A DNA stretch of 64,000 bases from positions 62,001 to 126,000 of the forward strand of contig NZ_KQ947985.1 of assembly GCF_001513975.1 (NCBI RefSeq), given 5' to 3'. Source of the DNA: Streptomyces curacoi (lineage in GTDB: Bacteria; Actinomycetota; Actinomycetes; Streptomycetales; Streptomycetaceae). Positions 47,141-54,829 of the stretch are shown here, one piece after another. The position numbers and the translations under genes were made by a program. The notes beneath the pieces are model-generated. The model was not told the DNA's origin and did no database searches. It saw nothing but the letters and a program-made list of their open reading frames with translations. Positions within the stretch are counted from its first letter, which is position 1. Every line of letters starts with the position of its first letter.

Positions 47141-49258
47141 TCACTCGGCGGCGGAAGCGGAACCGTCGCCGTCGCGGTTGGCGAGGGCGCGGGCGAGGCG
47201 GTCGCGGCCCACGACCATGACGCCGTCGGACTTGTAGGGCTCTGCGCCGGTGCCGTCCAGGACGCGCTTGAGGTCGAGGAACGACCACTTGCCGTAGGCA
47301 TCCGGGTTGAGCACCGCAAGCCGCTTGAGGACGTCCTGGGTGCGTACCCGCGTCGCGTCGCCGACCACGGTGGCGATGTCGGTGAGCGGGTCGCGCTCCT
47401 CGCCACGCTCGATGGCGTGCAGGGTGGTGACGCCGTCGCGCAGGGCCTTGGCGCGGTCGGTGATGGCTTCGGCCGCGTCGTCGTCGATGTAGTGCGTGCG
47501 CACCGTGATGGAGGACTGTCCGGCCGGGATGGTGATGCCGTCGGAGGCGACGACCAGGGTTCCCCGATCCAGGCCCGGACGCAGCAGGTTCGGCGCGGCC
47601 CCACCGTCGACAGCCTTGTCCCCCAGCGCCATACGAGCCTGAGATTCCGTACCCAGCGCGAGCGAAGCCCGCGTGTGGGCGCCCTCGCGCACGAGCTTGG
47701 GCAGGTTCTCGTTCGTCGGGTCCTGGGTGCCCTGCCACATCAGGACGTTGACCGCACGCCCCTGGTTGTGGATCTTGCGGACGGCCATGAAGTACCGGGA
47801 GTTGGCCTTCGAGCCGCCGTAGGGGCGCTTGTCCTCGTCCTTGGCCGGGCACATGAACGCGACCTGCGCCTCGTCCACCAGCACGATCAGCGGCGGGAAC
47901 ACCGTTCCGGGCGGTGCCTGGATCCGGCGGTTCATCTCGTCAACCGCGCCTTCGACCATCTCGGTCACCTGGATCACGTGCTCATCCGTCGGCCCCTGGA
48001 TCAGCGTGGTGGCCAGGCCGTCGAACATGGCCCAGTCGCCCACGCCCTTGAGGTCGCCCATCAGGAACTGCACCGACTTGTCCAGCGACAGCCACAGCGC
48101 GAGGGAGCGCAGAGCGACGGTCTTGCCCTGATTCGACAGGCCAGTGATGAGCAGATGGCGCTGATACAGGCTCAGCGCTGCCGCGTCGCCGCGCAGGTCC
48201 TGACCCCACGGGGCGCGACCCTTGGCGTAGTCGGCGGTCATGGTCTCGTCGGTCACCAGCGGCGACGGGCCGATCGGCTCATCCAACGCGCCGGAATCGG
48301 CGATCCACAGCCGGACCGTGCGGGCCGCTTCGGGGATGGTGATGAAAACCTCGTGCTCGTGCCGGGTGAGGTTCTCCGCCAGCTTGCGCCGCCGGTTCTG
48401 CACCTCGTTCGTCGACACTCCGGAGGGGAGTGTGACGTCGACCTCGACACCGCATCCGGCGATCCGGATCGGCCCGAGCATGCCCGCGCCGGCGTCGCCC
48501 ATCTCCTGGATGGCCTTGCGCAAGGCGGGGATGCCCAGGTCGCGCAGGGCCTTGACGACGATGGACGGGGTGATCGGCTCGCCCTCGCCGGAGCGGACGT
48601 TGTCCGGCAGCGCCCACTGTGGTGCGGCCTGCTGGTGGGCGCCGACCGACCACAGCCCGAGCAGGGTCACCAGCGGGCCGATGACGACCGCGTACGGCCA
48701 CACGATCTGCACGATCCGGATCAGCGTGCCAATGAACTCGATGGTGGCCGCCAGCGGGGTGATGACGTCGGTGACGTCGTGGTTGTTGATGGCCATCACG
48801 ACCCCGAGCGCGACCAGGACGCCGATGCTCATGCCGACGCCGACCCCGACACCCTTGGCCACGTCGAGGGGGGAGTGCAGCAGGTCCATGCGGCGGCGGT
48901 GGCGGGCGTCGCGGAAGCGCTGCAACCGCTCCTCCCACTCCTCGGCAACCTCGTAGTTGCCGGTGGCTTCAGCGGCGCGGAGCATCCGTTCGTAGCGGGC
49001 GCCGGTCCGGCCGTCCCAGGTGCGGCGGGCCACGATCCGGCCCCCGTTCACGGTGTAGAGGCCGTGCCGGGCGACGGCGCGGGCGGCGGTGCGGGTGCGC
49101 TCGTGGGTGACGGCCGTGCGGATGGCGCGACCGGAGCGCACCCACAGCGGCACGGGTGGGACAGGGGCGGGGTCGGGGACCACGGTCAGCGTGGTCACGG
49201 TGCCCGCATCGGCGGGAGGTTCGGGGTCCTTGTGGAGGCGTACGACGTTCTCGGACAT
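47141..49258 (-). CDS. traB: FtsK/SpoIIIE-like DNA translocase TraB
   Basis: Conjugal DNA translocase that moves double-stranded element DNA between mycelia. 705 residues: N-terminal domain, two to three membrane segments (VGVGVGMSIGVLVALGVVMA, VQIVWPYAVVIGPLVTLLGL), then the motor domain with Walker A TGLSNQGKT and Walker B LIVLVDEAQVAF, and a C-terminal winged helix around SFLDLKRVLDGTGA that should bind clt repeats. ATG start after AGGAG. No relaxase accompanies it, in line with AICE transfer. Confidence 0.95.
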   Translation of the reverse strand: MSENVVRLHKDPEPPADAGTVTTLTVVPDPAPVPPVPLWVRSGRAIRTAVTHERTRTAARAVARHGLYTVNGGRIVARRTWDGRTGARYERMLRAAEATGNYEVAEEWEERLQRFRDARHRRRMDLLHSPLDVAKGVGVGVGMSIGVLVALGVVMAINNHDVTDVITPLAATIEFIGTLIRIVQIVWPYAVVIGPLVTLLGLWSVGAHQQAAPQWALPDNVRSGEGEPITPSIVVKALRDLGIPALRKAIQEMGDAGAGMLGPIRIAGCGVEVDVTLPSGVSTNEVQNRRRKLAENLTRHEHEVFITIPEAARTVRLWIADSGALDEPIGPSPLVTDETMTADYAKGRAPWGQDLRGDAAALSLYQRHLLITGLSNQGKTVALRSLALWLSLDKSVQFLMGDLKGVGDWAMFDGLATTLIQGPTDEHVIQVTEMVEGAVDEMNRRIQAPPGTVFPPLIVLVDEAQVAFMCPAKDEDKRPYGGSKANSRYFMAVRKIHNQGRAVNVLMWQGTQDPTNENLPKLVREGAHTRASLALGTESQARMALGDKAVDGGAAPNLLRPGLDRGTLVVASDGITIPAGQSSITVRTHYIDDDAAEAITDRAKALRDGVTTLHAIERGEERDPLTDIATVVGDATRVRTQDVLKRLAVLNPDAYGKWSFLDLKRVLDGTGAEPYKSDGVMVVGRDRLARALANRDGDGSASAAE

Positions 49259-49354
49259 GCTGGGCGTTCTCCTGACTGCCCCGATTGGGGCGGGAGTTGA
49301 GGGAGAGCGCCGGGGTGGTCGGATCCGTGGCAGGGATGGCCCCCCGGCGGCGGG

Positions 49355-49666
49355 TCAGCGGCCCTGACGGGCCCGGTTCTCGATGTCGCTGAGCTGCGAC
49401 GGCTCGGTACGCGGGCCGTCGACCCAGCAGAACGGGCCGATACCGGCGGCGGCCGTGAAGACGCGAATCGCAGCCCCGGACGGAGCGTCCGGCAGTGCGT
49501 AGACGCGGCCCCCGGCGAGGGAGGCCAGCAGTCGGGCGCCGTGGTGCTCGCACCCGTCGGCGCCGGCGTTGACCGCGTCCAGCACGGTCACCACGACCGG
49601 GCCGACACAGGGCGTGGGGTCTTCCGGATGGGCGGCGGGGCAACGGCGTTCCACGCTCACCACCAC
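49355..49666 (-). CDS. Small AICE protein, unknown
   Basis: About 103 residues with Cys and His pairs (RRCPAAHPEDPTPC, DGCEHHGARLL) suggestive of metal binding, then YALPDAPSGAAIRVF. Its GTG start overlaps the stop codon of the upstream gene inside TGGTGGTGA. No family recognised. Confidence 0.65.
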   Translation of the reverse strand: MVVSVERRCPAAHPEDPTPCVGPVVVTVLDAVNAGADGCEHHGARLLASLAGGRVYALPDAPSGAAIRVFTAAAGIGPFCWVDGPRTEPSQLSDIENRARQGR

Positions 49667-49827
49667 TTCGACGCCTTCTTAGGCACGATGTGGGGGTGGC
49701 CGTTGACCATGTGGTCCACGCACTGCGGGCAGTCCTCGCGGGGCTTGAGGTGGCGGTGTGCGCGCCGGTCGTGGGCGTGCTGCCAGCACTGCGGGCACTC
49801 GCCCGGAGGCGTCTCCGTGCGGGCCAT
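49657..49827 (-). CDS. Small zinc-ribbon-like AICE protein
   Basis: 56 residues with two CPQC pairs (GECPQCWQHAHDRRAHRH and EDCPQCVDHM), a likely zinc ribbon. Ends KKASKWW. The ATG at 49827 is preceded by GGTGGTG. The gene overlaps the next by a few bases. Confidence 0.7.
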   Translation of the reverse strand: MARTETPPGECPQCWQHAHDRRAHRHLKPREDCPQCVDHMVNGHPHIVPKKASKWW

Positions 49828-49829
49828 GG

Positions 49830-50147
49830 TCACCACCACCCCGACGACTTCTTGGCGGCCTTGGCCGTCGCGTGCTCGTTGACGATGCGCTGCCGCTCGG
49901 TCCGCAGGGCGGTGAGTTCGGCGGTGAGCCGGATCTGGGCGGCGTTCCAGACGTTCTCCAGCGCGCGTTCGGCGCGACCGGTGCTCTTACCGCGCACGAC
50001 CCGGTAGGAGCCGCCGGCCAGAGCGCCGACGACCTTGCGCCGCTCTGCGCTGTTCAGCGGCCACATCTCCTCGTTCTGCACCGCTTCGAGCATGCGTTCC
50101 GTCTTCTGGATCTCACGGTCCAGACGGCGGGTGTTGGGTTTGCCCAT
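49830..50147 (-). CDS. Small basic AICE protein with coiled coil
   Basis: 105 residues, Arg/Lys/Glu-rich and helical (RRLDREIQKTERMLEAVQN, RALENVWNAAQIRLTAELTA). Ends KKSSGWW, echoing the C-terminus of the following small protein. AGAGG lies 7 bases before the ATG. Unknown role; could bind DNA or assist transfer. Confidence 0.72.
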   Translation of the reverse strand: MGKPNTRRLDREIQKTERMLEAVQNEEMWPLNSAERRKVVGALAGGSYRVVRGKSTGRAERALENVWNAAQIRLTAELTALRTERQRIVNEHATAKAAKKSSGWW

Positions 50148-50212
50148 GGTCAACCTCTCGTGGAAAAGGCGCCGTTGAGGCGTGTGTTCAGGGGGCGGGC
50201 CGTCGGGGCCCG

Positions 50213-51037
50213 TCACGTCATGCACCAACCGGAGTCACAGCCGGAGTCCCATTCGTCGAACGGCAGGGTGTCCACGCCGTCCGGGATGGCCTTGCGTAGC
50301 GGCCGGTTGAACCGGGTCAGCCAGACGTGGTCTTTGCCGAGTTCGTCGCGGCGGCGGTTGAGGAGTTCTTCGAGCTGGCACGCGCGCTCGAACAGCTCGG
50401 GTTCGTTGCGGCGCATGTCGTGCCAGGTCTCTGGGCGGTGGAACGGGCAGAACCAGCACGACGATTTCGGCGGCACCGGCAACCCGGCTTCACGGATGAT
50501 GCGGGCGCAGTCGATACGGCGGATGCCGCGTTCCAGCAGCGGGTATTCGATGCGCTCGTGCGGCTCGCAGCGCCGCTTGTTCGCCCGGTCGATCTCGTCG
50601 AGACTGATGCCGATCCCGACCGTGGCCGGTGCGTCCTTGCTCGCCCCACGGCGTTTGAGTTCGTCCCCGACGACCTTGATTTTGAACTGCGCCGTGCACG
50701 ATCGGGTGCCGGGGGCCCCGTTGGACATCCGCACCGGGATCTTCAGCGACCGCGAGCCCTCCCGGGTGAGGTCCTGATACAGCGTGCGGACCTCACCCGA
50801 GCGCTTCATCACCCGGTCCAGCACGACCAGTTCAAGGCCGTGAGCTTGGGCGTAGGGGATGGCGTACTGGCGCAGGTAGGCGAGGGTGCCGGGGTGTTCG
50901 GAGTCGTCCCCGACGTTCGCCATGAGGAACGTGCGATAGTCCAGCTCGCCCCTGGCCGCGAGGACCAGGGCCGCCATGGACTGCACGCCCCCGCCGAAGC
51001 TGAACGACTTCACCGGCGTGGTGCCGACGCTACTCAT
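50213..51037 (-). CDS. PAPS-reductase-like PP-loop protein
   Basis: 274 residues of the phosphoadenosine phosphosulfate reductase / adenine nucleotide alpha hydrolase superfamily. PP-loop FSFGGGVQSMAAL, then FLMANVGDDSEHP, and a C-terminal Cys set SSCWFCPFHRPETW typical of the phage and ICE members, different from sulfate-assimilation CysH. The reaction is unknown; relatives modify tRNA or DNA, or act in phage defence. ATG overlaps the stop of the spd-like gene by 4 bases (ATGA), so it is co-translated with transfer genes. Confidence 0.85.
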   Translation of the reverse strand: MSSVGTTPVKSFSFGGGVQSMAALVLAARGELDYRTFLMANVGDDSEHPGTLAYLRQYAIPYAQAHGLELVVLDRVMKRSGEVRTLYQDLTREGSRSLKIPVRMSNGAPGTRSCTAQFKIKVVGDELKRRGASKDAPATVGIGISLDEIDRANKRRCEPHERIEYPLLERGIRRIDCARIIREAGLPVPPKSSCWFCPFHRPETWHDMRRNEPELFERACQLEELLNRRRDELGKDHVWLTRFNRPLRKAIPDGVDTLPFDEWDSGCDSGWCMT

Positions 51038-51891
51038 GCCGCCACCCGCTTCCACGCGGCCCGCAGGCGGACCTCGGATGCGGAGTGGCCAGCCGCGCGG
51101 AAGCGCGTAGCCATCTCACGGTAGGACAGGGCCGGGGTCTCGCTGTGCCGGATCTCGTCGACCAGCGCGTCAAGGGCCGCGTCGGTGAGCGCGGGCGCCG
51201 TCTCCAGCGCCGCGACCGGCTCCACAGGACCCCAGACCGGGAGTTCCCAGCGGGGTGTGACGCCGGGCGTGACGCACCTCGTCACGCTGGTCAGCGCCCT
51301 GCCGGTGTCCTCGCCCTGCCGTGCCGTCTCCAGCGTCGACCATGCCCCCGCGAGGGTCTTGGCGGTCTTGGCCTGGACGCGTGCGACGCGGGCGCCGGAG
51401 TGCGTCACGGCCGTCAGCCGGGTCTCCTCAGTGTCGGCCTCAGCGCGCAACCGGGCGCGGGCCACGGCCGCCTCGTCGCGGGCCTCCTGCTGGATACCCC
51501 GGATCGCGTCCAGTGCGAACGGGGTGAGCGCGGTGCGCTCCCACAGCCCGTGCACCAGCCACAGGGCCTTGGCTGCGATCGGCAGCCACGCCACGGCCAG
51601 CCAGGCCCCGGCGGATGCCTCAGCGGTCAGGGCGTGCGCCACCAGGACGCCGGAGGCGACCAGGCCGAAGAACCAGCCGACGCCGGTCACCACGCGGTTG
51701 TGGTCGCCCTGGGCTGCGAGGCGGCGTTCGTAGGCGAGGGTGGCCAGCCAGCCGCCGTCGATGCCGAGCCCGACCACCAGAGCGACCGGCCACGGCACCG
51801 CCGTGCCGAGCCACATCACGACAACGGCCAGGGTGAGCACCATGGACACCGCCGTCATCGCGACGGCGGGAAGGACGGTCTTGGCCTTCAC
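51034..51891 (-). CDS. SpdB-like membrane spread protein (DUF2637-like)
   Basis: 285 residues. N-terminal four membrane segments (AVSMVLTLAVVVMWLG, VALVVGLGIDGGWLATLAY, VGWFFGLVASGVLVAHAL, AWLAVAWLPIAAKALWLV), then a long charged helical region and a C-terminal helix-turn-helix-like end (YREMATRFRAAGHSASEVRL). This is the architecture of Streptomyces spread proteins, which help move the element within the mycelium. GTG start overlaps the previous gene's stop (GTGA). Confidence 0.82.
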   Translation of the reverse strand: MKAKTVLPAVAMTAVSMVLTLAVVVMWLGTAVPWPVALVVGLGIDGGWLATLAYERRLAAQGDHNRVVTGVGWFFGLVASGVLVAHALTAEASAGAWLAVAWLPIAAKALWLVHGLWERTALTPFALDAIRGIQQEARDEAAVARARLRAEADTEETRLTAVTHSGARVARVQAKTAKTLAGAWSTLETARQGEDTGRALTSVTRCVTPGVTPRWELPVWGPVEPVAALETAPALTDAALDALVDEIRHSETPALSYREMATRFRAAGHSASEVRLRAAWKRVAA

Positions 51892-52184
51892 GCCGCTTCC
51901 CCCGTCCCCGACCGGCGGTCGCGCACGGCACGCAGGAACGGCACGGTGCGGGTGAGGGCGTCGGCGTACAGGGCGTCCCAACCGGCGATGTCGTCACCGG
52001 CCTCCGCCTCCGTACGCAGGTCGGCGAGGATGTCACGGGCCGCGTCCTCACGGGCGGCACGCTCGGCGTCCGTCTCAAACTCCAGCGGGCCCCGGAACAG
52101 GTCGACGTCGATGCCGAGCGCCAGTTCCGCAAACTCGATGTCGCCGTGCGCCTCCTGGCCAGCGACGAAAGTGCGCATACGCAT
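51888..52184 (-). CDS. Small acidic AICE protein
   Basis: 98 residues, rich in Asp, Glu and Ala (IEFAELALGIDVDLFRGP, TDAERAAREDAARDILADLR). No membrane segment or motif. GAGGAGAG lies 7-14 bases before the ATG, and the stop overlaps the SpdB-like start by 4 bases. Hairpin copy C lies in its leader. Unknown function. Confidence 0.72.
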   Translation of the reverse strand: MRMRTFVAGQEAHGDIEFAELALGIDVDLFRGPLEFETDAERAAREDAARDILADLRTEAEAGDDIAGWDALYADALTRTVPFLRAVRDRRSGTGEAA

Positions 52185-52217
52185 GGTGGATCTCTCCTCT
52201 TGGAACGTCGGGAAGGG

Positions 52218-52262
52218 CGCGGGGCGATCGGCTGTCCTGTCCGGGAGTGCGACCGCCCCGCG
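52218..52262 (-). promoter_or_regulatory. AICE hairpin element, copy C
   Basis: 13-bp stem with one mismatch (CGCGGGGCGATCG / CGACCGCCCCGCG) and a 19-nt loop identical to copy A. The outer stem is different from copies A, B and D but still paired. It lies between the DUF3307-like gene and the next gene. Confidence 0.85.
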
Positions 52263-52273
52263 AAGAACGGGGG

Positions 52274-52723
52274 TCAGACGGTGGCGGTGATGAGCGCGGC
52301 GACCAGCAGCCACAGGTGATGGAAGGACTGGTCAAGCGCGTAGGCGCCGGTGCCGATGTGCGGGTTGTCGTCGCGGCCGGCGCGCGGGGCACCGAGCCGG
52401 TAGACCTCGCCCTTGCCGGTCACCCGGGCCAGCCACGCCAGCGTGGTGCGCCGGTCGGCCCACCAGTGCGTGACGGCGTCAACGCCGAGCCCGGCGACGA
52501 TGCCGAGCACCGACAGGCGCAGATCCAGCAGCCAGACGACCGGCAGCAGGACGGCGACCTTGGTGGCGGTGAGAGTGGCGACGTGCCGGGCGTCCGCGAG
52601 GCGGCCGACCCAGCCGGGACGGCCCTTGTGCGCGGACTGGTGCGAGGTCTGCACCCAGTGATCCCCCACGCTGTGGGCGACGTACAGGGCGATGAACACG
52701 GCGGCGAAGACGGCAGAAGCCAT
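52274..52723 (-). CDS. DUF3307-like membrane protein
   Basis: 149 residues with three to four membrane segments (AVFAAVFIALYVAHSVG, VAVLLPVVWLLDL, LGIVAGLGVDAVTHW, LWLLVAALITATV). The HxxxDxxxQ pattern AHSVGDHWVQ is the DUF3307 hallmark; a second His/Asp pair (DQSFHHLW) lies near the end. AGGAG precedes the ATG. Role in the element unknown; possibly spread. Confidence 0.75.
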   Translation of the reverse strand: MASAVFAAVFIALYVAHSVGDHWVQTSHQSAHKGRPGWVGRLADARHVATLTATKVAVLLPVVWLLDLRLSVLGIVAGLGVDAVTHWWADRRTTLAWLARVTGKGEVYRLGAPRAGRDDNPHIGTGAYALDQSFHHLWLLVAALITATV

Positions 52724-52764
52724 CGGGGCAACTCCTGATTCGAGGTGGAAGGGCCAGCGATGGT

Positions 52765-53538
52765 TCAGCCGTTGCGGACGCGGCCGGAGACGGTGTTGGC
52801 GGACACGCTCAGGTGCCGGGCGTTAGAAAGGCGGACGTCGCCGGAGACGCTGTGGGCACTGATGTGCCCGGACGCGCCGTTGGTGGCCTGCACCTCGATG
52901 TCCCCGGACGTGGTGGCCAAGGTGGCGGCGTGGCCGTCGTACAGGTCGATGCCAATGTCACCGGAGACCGACTGCGCGGTGATCTGCTCGGTGACGCGGC
53001 CGACGTGGATGTCGCCGGAGGTGGTGTTGGCCCGCAGCTCCCGCACTCCGTCGGCGTCCAGGTCACCGGACACGGAACGGAACTCGATCCGGTCGACGTA
53101 GCCGAAGACTTCGGCGTCGGCGGACTGCGAGACGACCGCGAGGGAGGAGTGCGGGGGCAGGCACACCGTGGCCTCGATCGGGCTGACGGTCTGCATGCCG
53201 TTCATGCCGCCGGAGACGACGCGGCCGTTGATGATGGTCACGCCCGTCATCGAGCCGTAGACCGTGCCGACGTTCTGCACGATGTGGTTGCCGTGACGGC
53301 TCTGCACCATCACGTTGCCGGGCATCTCCGGCACCTCGATGCCGAACGCCTGCCCGTTCTGCGTACTGCGGGCCCGGTTGACGGCGTCGGCCGCCGGACC
53401 GGTGGCGTCGTCGGTGCGCAGCACCACGCGGGCGGCGGTCAGACTGTCGAGCACCTGGACGCGGACGCTGCCGACCGGCAGCGAGAGGCCCAGCACGATC
53501 GGGCCGGAGGTCTCGGAGACGAAAACGCGCTCGGTCAT
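52765..53538 (-). CDS. DUF4097-like repeat protein (beta-solenoid)
   Basis: 257 residues. The C-terminal half has repeated SVSGD/TSGDI turns (FRSVSGDLDADG, TTSGDIHVG, SVSGDIGID, TTSGDIEV, SVSGDVRLS, TVSGRV), the pattern of the DUF4097 adhesin-like beta solenoid. Unusually there is no signal peptide or membrane segment, so it is probably cytoplasmic. AGGGG lies 8 bases before the ATG. It is the first gene of the large minus-strand AICE operon, right after the KorSA-like operator region. Confidence 0.8.
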   Translation of the reverse strand: MTERVFVSETSGPIVLGLSLPVGSVRVQVLDSLTAARVVLRTDDATGPAADAVNRARSTQNGQAFGIEVPEMPGNVMVQSRHGNHIVQNVGTVYGSMTGVTIINGRVVSGGMNGMQTVSPIEATVCLPPHSSLAVVSQSADAEVFGYVDRIEFRSVSGDLDADGVRELRANTTSGDIHVGRVTEQITAQSVSGDIGIDLYDGHAATLATTSGDIEVQATNGASGHISAHSVSGDVRLSNARHLSVSANTVSGRVRNG

Positions 53539-53573
53539 GGATGAACCCCTTGACTGTGTCGGGATGGAGACCG

Positions 53574-53613
53574 GACGCGGCGGGCTGTCCTTGTCCGGGA
53601 GTGCCGCCGCGTC
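53574..53613 (-). promoter_or_regulatory. AICE hairpin element, copy D (before DUF4097-like gene)
   Basis: Perfect 10-bp stem (GACGCGGCGG / CCGCCGCGTC) with the 20-nt loop of copy B. The outer pairs differ from A-C yet stay complementary. The flank TCGGGATGGAGACCG matches copy A's flank. Confidence 0.85.
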
Positions 53614-53652
53614 GGGCATGGGGCCGAAACCGCGGGAAGCGGCAGGGCAAGT

Positions 53653-53694
53653 GCCCCGGCAAGGGAGTCGAACCCTGCCTACGACCATCGGGGC
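53653..53694 (-). ncRNA. tRNA-like acceptor/T-arm minihelix
   Basis: On the minus strand GCCCCG pairs with CGGGGC, enclosing a T-arm-like hairpin (AGGG-TTCGACT-CCCT with GCA/TGC extension). There is no D-arm and no anticodon arm. It could be a tRNA relic or a structured leader mimic. Length 42 nt. Speculative but the T-loop motif and acceptor pairing are clear. Confidence 0.45.
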
Positions 53695-53925
53695 GGTGAT
53701 GTGGTGTCTCCTTCGGGAGCGTGCTCCCGTTCCAGGCGTATGGAGACGTGAGACCTCTCGGTCTCAGCCCTCCGGTTGACCAGGGATCCGGGTCCCTCGG
53801 CCCGCTCTGTCCCGGGCCCCTTGTGGTGCACCTCAGCCGCCCGAAAGCGGCTGAGAACGGCGCTGCAACGGCAGCACCTGCACTCTTGCACTCATGTGCA
53901 GGAGTGACATGTACGAGAGTGCCCA

Positions 53926-53941
53926 ACTCATGTACATGAGT
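53926..53941. promoter_or_regulatory. Operator-like palindrome ACTCATGTACATGAGT
   Basis: Perfect 16-bp palindrome overlapping a TTGACT -35-like hexamer for the transfer operon. Related half-sites occur nearby (CTCATGTGCAGGAG at 53891, CATGTACGAGAGTG at 53908) and at 54791. This is a likely site for the KorSA-like repressor. Confidence 0.7.
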
Positions 53942-53994
53942 CAACCCGCCGCGCGAAATTCGTGCGACGGGCCAGGGCTCAGGGGGCGGGCTGC

Positions 53995-54771
53995 TCAGTC
54001 GCCCGCAGGGATCCGGTACTCCAAAACGAACTGGTCAGCGGCCATGAAGGTGTCGCAGACCTCGACAACCCGACCCGCTTCAGATTCCGCGTTCCGAGTC
54101 AGGTGGATGATGGGCGAACCGGGGCTCAGACTCAGGGCGGCAACCTCCTGCTTCGTTGCCAGACGGACGCGGACCGTCTCCGTCAGCTCTTTCAGCGTGT
54201 GCCCGTGCTCCTCCAGCCGGGCGTAGATGCCACCCCCACCGGGGTTCTCTTCGAACAGTTCGGGGATGTCCTTGGCGATGTCCCACGGGAGGTAGGAGGT
54301 GGCTTCCTCCGTCGGGGTGCCGTCGCTGAAGTAGAGGCGGCGCCGTGCCAGCACCTTCTCACCGACCGGAACCGACAGCCTCTTTGCGATCTCTTCCGGC
54401 GCCTCGATAGGCCCGACGTACAGGACACTGACGCTCGGCGTACTGCCCGCCTGCTCCGCCTCAGCGAGGTACGCAGCCTTACCCGCCGTCCGGTGCGACC
54501 GCCGGAACCGGTCCGAGGACTTGCGGCTGACCGGAGGGCGCCTCTTCACGTAAGACCCCTTGCCGTGCCGCGTCTCGATGAGGCCTGTAGCGCGCAGCTC
54601 GGCGAACGCCTTGCGAACCGTTCCCTGGGACGCGGCGTACTTCTTCATGAGGTCGGCTTCACTGGGTACCTGGTCCCCCGGGGCCAGGATCTTTTCCTTG
54701 ATCTGCTGGACCAGGTCGTCAGCGATCTGTAGGTACTTTGGTTTCCCCGAGTCTCGGGAAGACGTGGGCAT
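53995..54771 (-). CDS. GntR family (HutC/UTRA) repressor, KorSA-like
   Basis: 258 residues. GntR winged helix KYLQIADDLVQQIKEKILAP and GDQVPSEADLMKKYAASQGT, then a UTRA effector domain (VLARRRLYFSDGTPTEEATS, YIPAGD-like end). In pSAM2, KorSA of this family represses pra and keeps the element silent. Here palindromes flank the gene on both sides and it is divergent from the Nudix gene. The ligand is unknown. Confidence 0.9.
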   Translation of the reverse strand: MPTSSRDSGKPKYLQIADDLVQQIKEKILAPGDQVPSEADLMKKYAASQGTVRKAFAELRATGLIETRHGKGSYVKRRPPVSRKSSDRFRRSHRTAGKAAYLAEAEQAGSTPSVSVLYVGPIEAPEEIAKRLSVPVGEKVLARRRLYFSDGTPTEEATSYLPWDIAKDIPELFEENPGGGGIYARLEEHGHTLKELTETVRVRLATKQEVAALSLSPGSPIIHLTRNAESEAGRVVEVCDTFMAADQFVLEYRIPAGD

Positions 54772-54790
54772 GTCCTTCTGTTCCTCCTAA

Positions 54791-54806
54791 GCTCCTGTAC
54801 ATAAGC
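54791..54806. promoter_or_regulatory. Operator-like site between repressor and Nudix gene
   Basis: Imperfect palindrome GCTCCTGTACATAAGC sharing the TGTACAT core with 53926-53941, located between the divergent starts of the GntR and Nudix genes. Confidence 0.55.
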
Positions 54807-54829
54807 AACGCTACCCGGAGGGCGCGTCA

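Larger units (their letters stand above)
53539..53994. other. Leader and control region of the AICE transfer operon
   Basis: 456 bases without a gene. From the operon outward it holds hairpin copy D, a tRNA-like minihelix (53653-53694), and repressor-type palindromes (53880-53941) overlapping a TTGACT -35-like box on the minus strand. This is where transfer gene expression is probably decided. Confidence 0.65.

Noticed and set aside
51240..51295. GTGACGC-like octamers inside the SpdB-like gene resembling iterons
   Set aside because: They lie in a coding region, are few, and have no palindromic arrangement.
43270..53613. Simple terminator explanation for the four AICE hairpins
   Set aside because: No T runs, and the loop is more conserved than the stem, the opposite of ordinary terminators. 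Termination as part of a regulated mechanism is not excluded.
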